Counted from the stretch's first letter, positions 10,637-18,586 are shown. The stretch is 64,000 nt of DNA from Paraburkholderia xenovorans LB400 (GCF_000013645.1 NC_007951.1:1798001-1862000), one strand, 5' to 3'. Notes: a model not told the origin generated them from the letters alone. Translations and numbers: made by a program.

Positions 10637-11184
10637 GGCGGCTTCGCGGCAAGCGGGTGACGGGGCGCGCCAGATGCTGCGGCGCGCAACGGAGGCACGG
10701 CCCTCACGCAGGCAGGGCGGATCGGATACAGCCCGGGAACGCGGAGAGCAATGCCAGCCATGCTGGACTCCGGCGGAATAGTCAAAACCAGTCTAGCAGT
10801 TTGCAATTCGCGTGAATGTGCGGGTAATCACAGACGCGGGGTCATATCGCGCTCATGCCGGGCGCCCCGCCAACCGGTTCCCCAAGGGCCGTCCGGCGCG
10901 CTGCCGCCGGCCTGTCGCGCGAGTTTTGCGCCCTGCTTGCCTTGCACAAAACCGGTTGCGTTCATCGCAATCAATCGCCTGTATGAAAACCAGCGTAACA
11001 GGGCGCCGGGCGGACACCCGCCAAACTCCAGGCGAGGGCGGCTCTGACGTGGCACGCACAAACGCGTTACCGGCGCTGCGCGGATGGCGAGGTATGGACG
11101 GCGAAGGCGGTGGCCTGCACGCCGGTCCTGCACGTTTGACGAGCGCCCGGTATGCTCCTGCTTTCTTTGAAATGGAGGTTGGGC
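10637..11184. other. 548-base spacer without a supported gene
   Basis: The interval separates the divergent EAL-domain gene (minus) and the monooxygenase gene (plus). Open frames here are short, GC-driven and lack ribosome binding sites or recognisable proteins. A Shine-Dalgarno GGAGG at 11173-11177 belongs to the next gene. I see no clear promoter hexamer pair, repeat or RNA gene. Confidence 0.6.
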
Positions 11185-11475
11185 ATGTCGGAAATCGCGG
11201 TGGTCGCAATCTCGGTGGCGAAGCCGGGCTACGAGGAGCAGTTGCGTCAGGTGCTCGAAGGCCTGGTCGGGCCGACGCGCAAGGAGCAGGGCGCGTTGCA
11301 ATACGATTTGCACCGCGACGTGCAGGAGCCGCGCCGGTTCGTGTTCGTCGAGCGCTGGGAAAGCCGGGAAGCACTGGCGGCGCATGCGCAATCCGCGCAC
11401 ATTACGGCTTACCGGAAAGCGGTGGCGGATTGGGTCGAGCACGCGGAAGTTCGCGTGGTGTCGAAGATCGTCTGA
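11185..11475 (+). CDS. antibiotic biosynthesis monooxygenase (ABM/YgiN-like) family protein
   Basis: This 96-residue protein has the dimeric ferredoxin-like fold pattern of ABM domains: a first strand EIAVVAISVAKPG, the central RKEQGALQYDLHRD, FVFVERWES, and the C-terminal helix and strand AYRKAVADW...VRVVSKIV. YgiN-type relatives oxidise quinols or act on small aromatics; the substrate here is unknown. The ATG at 11185 is chosen over one 33 bases upstream because GGAGG lies 7 bases before it. A tandem repeat and a strong hairpin follow. Confidence 0.9.
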   Translation: MSEIAVVAISVAKPGYEEQLRQVLEGLVGPTRKEQGALQYDLHRDVQEPRRFVFVERWESREALAAHAQSAHITAYRKAVADWVEHAEVRVVSKIV

Positions 11476-11476
11476 G

Positions 11477-11504
11477 CGGACGACGGACGGCGGACGGCGG
11501 ACGG
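11477..11504. repeat. short tandem repeat, 7-bp unit
   Basis: Four consecutive 7-mers, the first CGGACGA and then three CGGACGG, begin directly after the stop of the monooxygenase gene. It is a small, slippage-prone array with no coding role visible. Confidence 0.8.
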
Positions 11505-11518
11505 CGCGTCGCACAATC

Positions 11519-11560
11519 GCACGCGGGTTGCCGGGCCGGTTCGGCCGGCAACCCGCGTGC
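11519..11560. terminator. bidirectional hairpin terminator
   Basis: A perfect 16-bp inverted repeat (arms 11519-11534 and 11545-11560; left arm GCACGCGGGTTGCCGG) with a 10-base loop sits between two convergent genes. The plus-strand 3' side is only moderately T-rich (GTTTCATT), so efficiency is uncertain, but position and stem strength fit shared termination. Confidence 0.75.
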
Positions 11561-11580
11561 CGTTTCATTACAGCGGGTTG

Positions 11581-11838
11581 TTAATGCGTGGCTTGCGGAA
11601 CGTCGAGGATCAGGATGATGGTCCAGTCGGCGTCGCCGTCGTGGTGATACTGCCGTTCCGCGACGATAAACGGCTGTTGCTTGCCGTCCGGCCCGAGGAA
11701 CAGCACGTCGCCTTCCATCGGCAGGCATTCGACGGGCGGCAGCGCCAGAAACGCCTCCTGACCGCCGCGCGGCATCAGTTTTTCGATTTTGCGAGATGCG
11801 GCTTCAGTCCATTCGATATCAAGCTGGATGTTGCTCAT
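11581..11838 (-). CDS. conserved hypothetical protein, 85 aa
   Basis: I do not recognise the family. The small acidic soluble protein reads as a compact beta-rich domain: IQLDIEWTEAASRKIEKL, a Gly-rich turn MPRGGQEAF, then alternating strands (GDVLFLGPDG, PFIVAERQYHH, WTIILILDVP). There is no signal peptide, membrane segment or metal motif. The reverse-strand ATG at 11838 has a GGAGGACAG ribosome binding site immediately upstream. It faces a shared hairpin terminator. Codon usage looks native, so it is probably a real gene, but function is unknown. Confidence 0.75.
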   Translation of the reverse strand: MSNIQLDIEWTEAASRKIEKLMPRGGQEAFLALPPVECLPMEGDVLFLGPDGKQQPFIVAERQYHHDGDADWTIILILDVPQATH

Positions 11839-12039
11839 GCTGTCCTCCGCACCAGGGTGCGCACGGGTTAGGGATTCCGGCTGGGCGCCGGTCGGTGCGC
11901 GACTTTAGCACACCGTCGGCGGCGCGCCGCAAGGCTTGAGCGGCCTGTTCGCGGCTGGTGGGCACGCAGCGCTGAGCCGGGACTCGCGAGTCCGTTGCCA
12001 GCCCGTTCGCTAGCGCTCTCGCCGGTCCATTAGACAACA

Positions 12040-12074
12040 AAAAGCCGAAGCCGGCGGTGCCGGCTTCGGCTTTT
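12040..12074 (-). terminator. rho-independent terminator
   Basis: A perfect 16-bp inverted repeat (12040-12055 and 12059-12074; AAAAGCCGAAGCCGGC) has a 3-base loop. Read on the minus strand it runs into TTTTTGTTGTC. It lies about 55 bases after the stop of the small exported protein gene at 12130-12369. Confidence 0.88.
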
Positions 12075-12129
12075 CACCTTCGCGGCATGGCCGCAGGTGA
12101 GTCGGTAATTGCGCTTGCGACCCGGGTGC

Positions 12130-12369
12130 TTAAGACCCGGCGTCCGCCTTGGGAGCCTTCTTGTGATGCATGCCTCCCTTGTGGTGTTTCATTGGCGCGG
12201 CCGGTGCGCTTTCCATTGCTTGCTGGCGGTTTTGCAAATCTTGCGCACGCTGCTCGACGTCGGCGGCCTTGGCCGGATCGGTGCTCATCATGACGCCGTT
12301 GTCCTGCGCATAAGCCGCGCCCGTTACGGCACTGAGGGAAACCAGGATCGCCAGGGACACTTTCTTCAT
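12130..12369 (-). CDS. small exported protein, 79 aa, His/Met-rich C-terminus
   Basis: A typical Sec signal peptide (MKKVSLAILVSLSAVTGAAYA, cleavage expected after AYA near residue 20) is followed by a charged helical stretch (AADVEQRAQDLQNRQQAMES) and a tail with MKHHKGGMHHKK. The His/Met clusters could bind metal such as copper, but that is inference. A GGAGG ribosome binding site precedes the ATG, and a strong terminator follows, so it forms its own unit. No family name is offered. Confidence 0.83.
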   Translation of the reverse strand: MKKVSLAILVSLSAVTGAAYAQDNGVMMSTDPAKAADVEQRAQDLQNRQQAMESAPAAPMKHHKGGMHHKKAPKADAGS

Positions 12370-12627
12370 TGCTACCTCCGCAGAGTGGTTGTGGACCCGA
12401 GTAGTTGCCTGTCCAGATGGAAAGACACTGCATTCTAATCAGCAATATCCGCTCCAGCAGACGGATTTGTAAGTGCGATGACAATTCGTTACATCTTGTT
12501 ACGATCAGGCGCCGTCGCGATGCGGGCTGATTTCACGTGTGTGTCACAACAAGGGTTTAGCGCCGGACAACAACCTTCGCATTTCTAAATAAACCGGCTT
12601 GCGATGCTGTATGGATGTGTCTGGATT

Positions 12628-13416
12628 CTAGAACCAGCCGATTGCGCGATAGACATGAAATTGTGCAATCCCGATCAGTTCATGCAGTGCGATCTCCGCG
12701 CTCACCAGATTGTCATAACGCGGTAGTACACCGAGACGTGCGCGCCGCGCGTTGGAAATCATGGGTTGGGGGGCAAAGCCGAAGCGGTGGAAGTCGAGCA
12801 TGGCGCGCGGCATCTGGTAGGCGGAGGTAACGAGGATCAACGAATCGTAACGTGAGCCCTCCAGAATGGCGGACACGTTACGCGCATTTTCATAGGTGGT
12901 ACGGCTGCTGTTTTCCAGCACGATGTCCGCGCGCGGCACCTGCTGGCGCAACAGATAAGGCAGATAGGTATCGGCCTCGGTCGCGCTGTGCCGCTGCGGA
13001 TTGCCGCCGCTCACGATCACGTGGCAGGTGGCCTCCGCACGTTTGCAGGCGGCATAGTTCTGCGCGCTCGCCGTGATGCGTGCGAGCACGTCGCGCGGTG
13101 GCACGAGCACGTGGTTGTCGTCGTAGACCGTGCCGCCGCCCAGCATGATGATCGCGGTGCGCGGCGCGAACCGGGCGGGCGCGTCGGTCTGCGAGCGCGG
13201 CTGCGCGAGATGCAGCAGGGGCGCGGTCAGCCAGCCGGCGGCGAGCAGCCAGAACAAGGCTGCGGTACAGACGGCGAGCGGCCGCCTGACACGCTTCCAT
13301 AGCACGATTGCTGCAAAAAAAAGCGCTAATAAAATGAATAGAATCAATTTAAATGGGGTAACGTATGTCTTTCGGGACAAATCCACGGGCTTGTTATCGC
13401 GCCGCAGCGGTTGCAT
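12628..13416 (-). CDS. YdcF/SanA/ElyC-type DUF218 membrane-anchored protein
   Basis: The protein has 262 residues. Two hydrophobic segments (about 24-41 and 48-70) anchor it in the inner membrane. The rest is a DUF218 domain with IIMLGGGTVYDDN, a polar central loop, HVIVSGGNP, EADTYLPYLL, IVLENSSRTTYENARN and ILVTSAYQMPRA. These are the hallmark segments of YdcF/ElyC proteins, linked in enterobacteria to envelope and lipid-carrier metabolism; the activity here is unknown. The start could be a few codons downstream, since the first 20 residues are poorly defined. Confidence 0.88.
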   Translation of the reverse strand: MQPLRRDNKPVDLSRKTYVTPFKLILFILLALFFAAIVLWKRVRRPLAVCTAALFWLLAAGWLTAPLLHLAQPRSQTDAPARFAPRTAIIMLGGGTVYDDNHVLVPPRDVLARITASAQNYAACKRAEATCHVIVSGGNPQRHSATEADTYLPYLLRQQVPRADIVLENSSRTTYENARNVSAILEGSRYDSLILVTSAYQMPRAMLDFHRFGFAPQPMISNARRARLGVLPRYDNLVSAEIALHELIGIAQFHVYRAIGWF

Positions 13417-13612
13417 CGTCGGTTCGTGGACAGAACGCTAACATGCCGTTCAGTCGGGGGTTCCGAAAACGAGACCAGGCAGCACCTGGCGGAATTCGGT
13501 TGCACAAGTGGCAGCCAGCTTCCAGCCAAGGGCGGGTGCTATGCGCGTCGCTGGTGGCGCGGTGACGTGTTGGCATGGATGTGTCATAGCTGCACTTTAA
13601 GAAAGAAGTGAG

Positions 13613-13936
13613 ATGACCACGTATTCCAACGAAGCGGTACTTGAAGCGCTGCGGCGGGCGCAATATCGCCAGGTCCCTTGGGCCAGAAGGCCGGGCGTCT
13701 TTCAATATCTTCGCGCACTAGGCTTGATGGACACCGTTCGGCAGCGCACTGTCGCACCGGCTCCGGGTTTTCATGCACCGGTTGATATCGCCGTGCTCAC
13801 CGAGCGGGGCAGAGCGGAGTTCGCGCGGCTAGCACACGACGAGCGCCTGCTCAGCTGGACTGCACAGCGAATGAACGACTACGTCGTCGCTACAGCCGAC
13901 ACGCGGGCTGCCGCCGCGCTCGAAGTCCGGCCCTAG
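13613..13936 (+). CDS. hypothetical protein, 107 aa
   Basis: I do not recognise the family. The sequence reads as a soluble, mostly helical protein with a winged-helix feel: EAVLEALRRAQYRQVPW, FQYLRALGLMDTVRQR, a short strand turn, DIAVLTERGRAEFARLAHDE. The 'LTERGRAEFARL' segment resembles the wing region of small DNA-binding proteins, but that is weak evidence. A ribosome binding site (AGAAGTGAG) precedes the ATG. Codon usage matches the neighbours. It is likely a real gene of unknown role. Confidence 0.65.
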   Translation: MTTYSNEAVLEALRRAQYRQVPWARRPGVFQYLRALGLMDTVRQRTVAPAPGFHAPVDIAVLTERGRAEFARLAHDERLLSWTAQRMNDYVVATADTRAAAALEVRP

Positions 13937-14104
13937 GTCCGGCAGGCTGGCAGGCATTGTTTCCCCGGCCGCTCGACGCGGCCGGCGGTGATTCCGTTGC
14001 TCCAATCTTCTACTGCGTAATCCACGTGTAACGCACCTGTGCCGCGCCGGACGCTTTGCGCGTCCGCAGGCGCTGGTTGCGCACAATGGCCGCAAGAAAG
14101 GCGC

Positions 14105-14134
14105 AAAAAAAGCCCGTATCGCGAGGATACGGGC
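14105..14134 (-). terminator. rho-independent terminator (minus strand)
   Basis: A 9-bp stem (GCCCGTATC 14112-14120 and GATACGGGC 14126-14134) with a 5-base loop is followed on the minus strand by seven T (14111-14105). It most likely ends the small exported protein gene whose stop is at 14269. The rest of the 332-base spacer 13937-14268 shows no gene. Confidence 0.85.
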
Positions 14135-14268
14135 GTACCGGAATTACTACTGCCACGCTGTGCTAATGGCGCTAAATCAGACTGCCATAAGGCGGGGTGG
14201 TTCCCCCAATTAATCGATGTCCGCAACGCTGTCTTGCGGGCGGGAGTCGCTACCCATACGCAGGTTGC

Positions 14269-14523
14269 CTAATGCCGGCGCGTCGGATCCTGGCGAGGCG
14301 CCTCCGGCCGCGTGCGAACGTTACTGGCGATATCGCCGCGCAAGTCTCCGCGTGGCGCAGGCGGCGTGAATTCGTGCGCGCGCGTATCGCCTTGCTGCCA
14401 GGCTTCGACAGTGGCCGCCCGATCCGGCCGCCAGTTCCAAGCCTGTTGGCGCTGCTGTGCGAGCGCCGGTGCGGCCATTGATGAAACGACAATGCCGCAC
14501 AGAAGCAGTGACATTGGTTTCAT
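14269..14523 (-). CDS. small exported protein, 84 aa
   Basis: The N-terminus (MKPMSLLLCGIVVSSMAAPALA, cleavage after ALA near residue 22) is a clear signal peptide. The mature part is about 62 residues, hydrophilic and apparently disordered, rich in Arg, Gln and Pro (RQQAWNWRPDRAA, HEFTPPAPRGDLRGD). No domain is recognised. A GGGAGC ribosome binding site precedes the ATG, and a hairpin with a T run lies 135 bases downstream. Such proline/arginine-rich periplasmic proteins are frequent in Burkholderiaceae without a known role. Confidence 0.72.
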   Translation of the reverse strand: MKPMSLLLCGIVVSSMAAPALAQQRQQAWNWRPDRAATVEAWQQGDTRAHEFTPPAPRGDLRGDIASNVRTRPEAPRQDPTRRH

Positions 14524-14638
14524 GCTGAGCTCCCGTCAAGCCGATTGACTCAAGGCCTGTTTGCATACACATAAGGTATGCCCAGTCGCGAAAGCACGCT
14601 GTAAGTAATAGTAAATGGATGTTTCACCAGCAACCAAC

Positions 14639-14666
14639 GCGCTGCTTCAGACGTCTGAAGCAGCGC
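14639..14666. repeat. perfect 28-bp palindrome
   Basis: Two 14-base arms (left GCGCTGCTTCAGAC, right its exact reverse complement) abut without a spacer. It lies in the 302-base spacer between two minus-strand genes, 160 bases after the stop of the transposase-domain gene. There is no T run on either side, so it is not a standard terminator. Confidence 0.85.
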
Positions 14667-14785
14667 ACAGTCGGGCTGGGGGTGACAGGAGGGACGACTC
14701 TGTTGGGCGCGCCGGAGAGCGGTGCCCATGACGGATGCGGCGAGCGCCGGCTTGCAGCGCAATGCGACCCGAGGAACAGATATAC

Positions 14786-14809
14786 GCCGGGCGCCCGCAA
14801 GCGCCCGGC
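14786..14809 (-). terminator. hairpin just downstream of the transposase-domain gene
   Basis: A 9-bp perfect stem (GCCGGGCGC 14786-14794, GCGCCCGGC 14801-14809) with a 6-base loop lies 17 bases after the stop of the minus-strand gene at 14826-15227. No T run follows on the minus strand (GTATATCTG), so it may be a weak terminator or an mRNA 3'-end stabiliser. Confidence 0.5.
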
Positions 14810-14825
14810 CGTGAAGCAGTTCGCG

Positions 14826-15227
14826 TCAGGCCATCTTGACCGGCGCGCGCCACGATTCCGGATTGGTCCAGAACGCGCCGCGCAGACGGTCACGGCTCGG
14901 CGGTGCCGGCGGCTTCGCGGCGGTGGCGCCGATACGGCCGCGCAGCGAAATTTCGCGGCCGCTCGTGCCGAGTCGCTTGACTATTTCGGCGAGCGTACCA
15001 TCGGCTTGCCACTCGTCGAAGCGACGGCGGCAAGTCGGCGGCGACGGATAACGGCCCGGCAGTTTGGACCAGCCTTCGCCCGTCGACAGCACCCACAGCA
15101 CGGCGTTGACAACCGCGCGCGCTTCCACGCGTGGCCGACCGCGCCGTTCGCTCCGTGCTGGCTCCGCACAGAACAACGCTTCGACCAGCGCCCACTCGTT
15201 GTCTCTCAAATCGTCGAACAGCATCAT
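14826..15227 (-). CDS. IS5-type transposase N-terminal domain (DUF4096-like) stand-alone protein
   Basis: Residues about 4-85 match the N-terminal domain of IS5-family transposases: DLRDNEWALVEALF, RGRPRVEARAVVNAVLWVL, STGEGWSKLPGRYPS, TCRRRFDEWQADG. The catalytic DDE part is absent. After the domain comes an unrelated Arg/Pro-rich tail of about 45 residues ending at a normal stop. No terminal inverted repeats or target duplications were seen around it. A second protein of the same kind lies at 44043-44492 with a different tail. It may be a decayed insertion sequence or a domesticated DNA-binding protein. An AGGTGA ribosome binding site precedes tandem ATGs. Confidence 0.85.
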   Translation of the reverse strand: MMLFDDLRDNEWALVEALFCAEPARSERRGRPRVEARAVVNAVLWVLSTGEGWSKLPGRYPSPPTCRRRFDEWQADGTLAEIVKRLGTSGREISLRGRIGATAAKPPAPPSRDRLRGAFWTNPESWRAPVKMA

Positions 15228-15633
15228 GTTTCACCTCAGCGAAGCTAACTCCGGTGCGCTGCCCCGCGCCGCGCACTCTCCATGCACCCGATAGGCGGGT
15301 GCCAAGGAGGGTCGGGCTTGCCACGGTCTGCTTTGCAGTCAGAATCATGGCGCCGACCCTTGTGTGCAGGTAAATGCAGGAAGTGTGCCAAGTTGAGTCC
15401 AACCGCCTGAAAGCCCCGTGACAGCGGGCCAGCGCGGGCGCTAGCTAGGGGCGTATAAGAATCCAAAAAACCCATCTCGCAAATCGGGACAATCACCAAT
15501 CTTGTGCAATCAGGCCCGGCCAGCGTGCGTTCGCGCCTTATTGCCGCATTGCAGCGTGATCGCTGAAAGCGAACATGGTGCTGACTTTCGCCATACAATG
15601 CGCATCAAATGATGCAATTGATGAGGTCGGTAA
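15228..15633. other. 406-base divergent spacer upstream of the LysR regulator
   Basis: The spacer separates the minus-strand transposase-domain gene and the plus-strand LysR gene. No gene is supported. Its 3' end carries the TACAAT element and dyad described separately; otherwise nothing is seen. Confidence 0.6.
15594..15623 (+). promoter_or_regulatory. candidate promoter element and LysR autoregulatory dyad
   Basis: A -10-like TACAAT (15594-15599) is followed by CATCAA-N9-TTGATG (15603-15623), a dyad with the T-N11-A type geometry of LysR boxes. A second overlapping repeat, GCATCA-AA-TGATGC, sits inside it. The dyad ends 10 bases before the LysR ATG and covers part of the ribosome binding region, so binding there would repress. 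No good -35 hexamer is visible. The assignment is inference from position and symmetry. Confidence 0.5.
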
Positions 15634-16536
15634 ATGAATGTCACGCTGCGCCAGCTTAGGGTTTTCATCGAGGTCGCCCGTCTGCAAAGCTTCAGCCGGG
15701 CCGGCGATGAAATCGGCCTGACGCAGTCGGCCGTCAGCCGCTGCGTGCGCGAACTGGAGAGCGAGATCGGCCTCAAGCTGATCGATCGCACCACCCGCGA
15801 GGTGCAGCTCACGGACGTGGGCGGCAACCTGGTGTCGAGCGTGTCGCGTCTGCTGACGGATCTGGACGACGCACTGCGCGAGATTCGCGAAATCGGCGAG
15901 CAGCGTCGCGGACGGGTGGTGGTGGCCGCGAGCCCGACGGTGGCCTGCCGGCTCATGCCGCGCGTGGTGGCCGCGTGCGGGCAGCAGTTTCCCTACGTCG
16001 CGCTGGGTCTGCGCGACGACGTTCAGAGCGACGTGGTGCGCAAGGTCAAGTCGGGCGAAGTCGACTTCGGCGTGATCATCGGCCCATTCGCCGCGGACGA
16101 CCTGCTCAGCGAATCGCTGATGACGGACTCGTTCTGCGTCGTTTGCCGCGACGATAATCCGCTGGCGGCCCAGGAGCGGGTAGCCTGGACGGACCTGGAA
16201 GGCCAGCAGCTCGTCATGCTCGATTACGCGTCGGGCAGCCGGCCGATCATCGACGCCGTGATGCAGGAATACGGCGTGAGCGCCACGGTGGTGCAGGAGC
16301 TGGGGCATTCCGCGACCGTTTTCGGGCTGGTCGAGGCGGGTGTCGGCGTGAGCGTGCTGCCGTGGCTGGCATTGCCGCTGCCGGCTGGCGCCTCGCTGGT
16401 TGCCCGGCCGCTCGTGCCGCGCGCCGAGCGAACGGTCGAACTGGTGCGCCGGCGTGACCGCTCGCTGTCGCCGGCGGCGGAGGCGGTGTGGGGGCTGATT
16501 CGCCAATTGCCGGGGCGGGCGGAGGACCTGGCGTAG
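15634..16536 (+). CDS. LysR-family transcriptional regulator
   Basis: The 300-residue length is typical of the family. The N-terminal winged helix (MNVTLRQLRVFIEVARLQS, SFSRAGDEIGLTQSAVSRCV, LELIDR-like LKLIDRTTREVQLTDVG) covers about residues 1-62. The effector-binding domain follows from about residue 92 (GRVVVAASPTVACRLMPRVV, SGEVDFGVIIG). The coinducer is unknown. No obvious target operon is divergent from it; the nearest divergent gene starts 400 bases away. A dyad directly before the start suggests autoregulation. Confidence 0.94.
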   Translation: MNVTLRQLRVFIEVARLQSFSRAGDEIGLTQSAVSRCVRELESEIGLKLIDRTTREVQLTDVGGNLVSSVSRLLTDLDDALREIREIGEQRRGRVVVAASPTVACRLMPRVVAACGQQFPYVALGLRDDVQSDVVRKVKSGEVDFGVIIGPFAADDLLSESLMTDSFCVVCRDDNPLAAQERVAWTDLEGQQLVMLDYASGSRPIIDAVMQEYGVSATVVQELGHSATVFGLVEAGVGVSVLPWLALPLPAGASLVARPLVPRAERTVELVRRRDRSLSPAAEAVWGLIRQLPGRAEDLA

Positions 16537-16719
16537 TTCCGGGTTATTTGCGGCACGGTGAGCTTGATGCTTCGCTGGGCTTGGCAAGCGCGCGTTGGGA
16601 GGCAAAAAAGCGCGTCATGAGCGAGCTTTCCGTGGTTGATCGTCCACGGAGATTTCGAGGCGGCGTATGCGCAGCCGGCGGCTTTGAGGTTGGCGACTTC
16701 GCGTTCGGCGGTTCTTAAG

Positions 16720-16892
16720 CCCGGCGCCCTTAACCCGGCACCCTTAACCCGGCACCCTTACCCGGCACCCTTAACCGGCACCCTTAACCGGCACCCTTAA
16801 CCGGCACCCTTAACCCGGCGCCCTTAACCCGGCGCCCTTAACCCGGCACCCTTAACCGGCACCCTTAACCCGGCGCCCTTAACCCGGCGCCT
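16720..16892. repeat. minisatellite: 12 tandem units of 13-14 bp plus a partial
   Basis: The unit is CCCGGCRCCCTTAA (R = A or G). Units 2, 4, 8, 9, 10 and 12 and the first unit have 14 bases, others 13 through loss of one C or one A. Twelve full units span 16720-16882 and a partial unit follows. The array lies in the 440-base gap between the LysR gene and the aminotransferase gene, ending 85 bases before the latter's ATG. The rest of the gap has a weak hairpin near 16629-16650 and no gene. Confidence 0.95.
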
Positions 16893-16976
16893 TCGCCGTC
16901 TCGAAACGAAGCGCCGCGCTAAACTGTCGCCTCCGCTGAATTTCACTCCACGCCCTTCATCCGTCTGGAAGCATCA

Positions 16977-18203
16977 ATGAGCGAATCGGATCTGCCCATG
17001 CCGTCCTTCCCTAATGCGCGCGACGCCGTGCGCGCGCTGCGTCCTTCGCAGATCCGTGAAGTCGCCAACGCCGGCTTCGGCGTCGACGACGTACTGCCTT
17101 TCTGGTTCGGCGAGTCCGATCGCGTCACGCCGGCCTTTATCCGCGACGCCGCGAGCGCCGCGCTGGCCGCGGGCGCGACCTTCTACACGCACAACCTGGG
17201 CATCGCACCGCTGCGCGCCGCGCTCGCGGGCTATGTCAGCAAGCTGCACGGCGCGACAGCGCCGGAGCACATCGCAGTGACGAGCGCGGGCGTCAATGCG
17301 TTGATGCTCGCGGCGCAGCTCGTGGTGGGCGCGGGCGACCGCGTCGTGGCGGTCACGCCGCTCTGGCCGAATCTGGTCGAGATTCCGAAGATTCTCGGCG
17401 CGCAGGTCGAAACCGTTGCGCTGGGCTACGGCGAGCACGGCTGGCAGCTCGACCTCGAGCAATTGCTGGCGGCGCTGACGCCCGACACGAAAATGCTGCT
17501 GATCAACTCGCCGAATAATCCGACCGGCTGGGTAATGAGCCGCGACGAGCAGCGCGCCGTGCTGGCGCATTGCCGGCGCCACGGCATCTGGATCGTCGCG
17601 GACGAAGTCTACGAGCGCCTTTACTACGCGGACGCCGATCCCGCCGATCCCGGCGCGCCGCCGCGTACCGCGCCGTCGTTCCTCGATCTCGCCGCGCGCG
17701 ACGAACGCGTGATCTGCGTCAATTCGTTTTCCAAGGCGTGGTTGATGACAGTCTGGCGGCTCGGCTGGATCGTCGCGCCCGCCTCGTTGATGGACGATCT
17801 GGGCAAGCTCGTCGAGTACAACACCTCGTGCGCGCCGGCGTTCGTTCAGCACGCGGGCATCGCGGCTATCGAACAGGGCGAATCCTTTGCGCGGGATCTG
17901 GTGCGCGACCTGAAGGCGTCGCGCGATCATCTGGTGCGCGCGCTCAGTGCCGTGCCGGCCGTCGACGTGAAGGCGCCGCCGGGCGCGATGTACCTGTTTT
18001 TCTCGATGCCCGGCGCGTCGCACAGTCTGGAGCTGTGCAAGGCGATGGTGCGCGATGTGGGACTCGGCGTGGCGCCTGGCAGCGCGTTTGGTCCACAAGG
18101 CGAGGGTTTCGTCCGCTGGTGCTATGCCTGCGACACGGCGCGGCTGGACGCGGGCGTCGAGCGTCTGAAGCGATTCCTCGCGCACCGGGCAACGGCCCGC
18201 TGA
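16977..18203 (+). CDS. class I/II pyridoxal-phosphate-dependent aminotransferase
   Basis: The protein has 408 residues of fold-type I aminotransferase. Visible are LNSPNNPTGW-like INSPNNPTGWVM (PLP/substrate contacts), IWIVADEVYERLYY (Asp and Tyr contacting PLP), and NSFSKAWLM with the Schiff-base lysine near residue 252, followed by RLGWIVAP. The C-terminal substrate Arg region is FVRWCYA. The amino-group donor and acceptor cannot be told from sequence; aspartate/aromatic-type subgroups are likely. No operon partner is evident. The start gives a MSESDLPMP leader; an internal ATG seven codons later is possible. Confidence 0.93.
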   Translation: MSESDLPMPSFPNARDAVRALRPSQIREVANAGFGVDDVLPFWFGESDRVTPAFIRDAASAALAAGATFYTHNLGIAPLRAALAGYVSKLHGATAPEHIAVTSAGVNALMLAAQLVVGAGDRVVAVTPLWPNLVEIPKILGAQVETVALGYGEHGWQLDLEQLLAALTPDTKMLLINSPNNPTGWVMSRDEQRAVLAHCRRHGIWIVADEVYERLYYADADPADPGAPPRTAPSFLDLAARDERVICVNSFSKAWLMTVWRLGWIVAPASLMDDLGKLVEYNTSCAPAFVQHAGIAAIEQGESFARDLVRDLKASRDHLVRALSAVPAVDVKAPPGAMYLFFSMPGASHSLELCKAMVRDVGLGVAPGSAFGPQGEGFVRWCYACDTARLDAGVERLKRFLAHRATAR

Positions 18204-18586
18204 GTGCAGGGCGGAAAAGGCTGCTGCGCAAAACACTTTTGAGCAAACTCGAGCCAAGCGGGCGAACCACAGCCGGAAAGCGCGGCTTTCCGTTCAATCA
18301 AGCCCCGCTTTTTCGCCAAAGCACGTCCGTGAAGGCAGGGCCGGAAAATGCGCGGGGGATTTCATCTTTACGCACTGATTGTTTTTGCGTAATATGGCGC
18401 TCAGTCACGCGATTCCTTTCAGGAATATCGCTGCTCCGTCCGGCTGGGTTTGGTTCGATTGTCTGTTTCGCCTCCCCCCGGTGCGTGCTCCCATCAATAT
18501 GACCGATCAGAATCGGGCGAGCGCGTCTTCAGTTCCACATCGTCTGTTTGATCCGGTTCTTTGACCACAGGGTCTGACCTAGCTGC
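18204..18586. other. 383-base spacer before scpB
   Basis: No gene is supported. A short hairpin (CGGAAAGC 18274-18281, GCTTTCCG 18285-18292) follows the aminotransferase gene but has a poor T run. The scpB promoter candidate is listed separately. Confidence 0.55.
18367..18395 (+). promoter_or_regulatory. candidate sigma-70 promoter for scpB-rluB
   Basis: TTTACG (18367-18372) and TAATAT (18390-18395) are separated by exactly 17 bases. This would give a leader of about 185 nucleotides before scpB. Hexamers match consensus at four positions each. Confidence 0.5.

Noticed and set aside
10751-11047. A 98-codon plus-strand frame in the EAL/monooxygenase spacer
   Set aside because: No ribosome binding site, Cys/Arg/Pro-rich composition, and no family resemblance.
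16720-16892. A CRISPR-like array
   Set aside because: The units are 13-14 bases and directly adjacent, with no spacers and no cas genes; it is a minisatellite.
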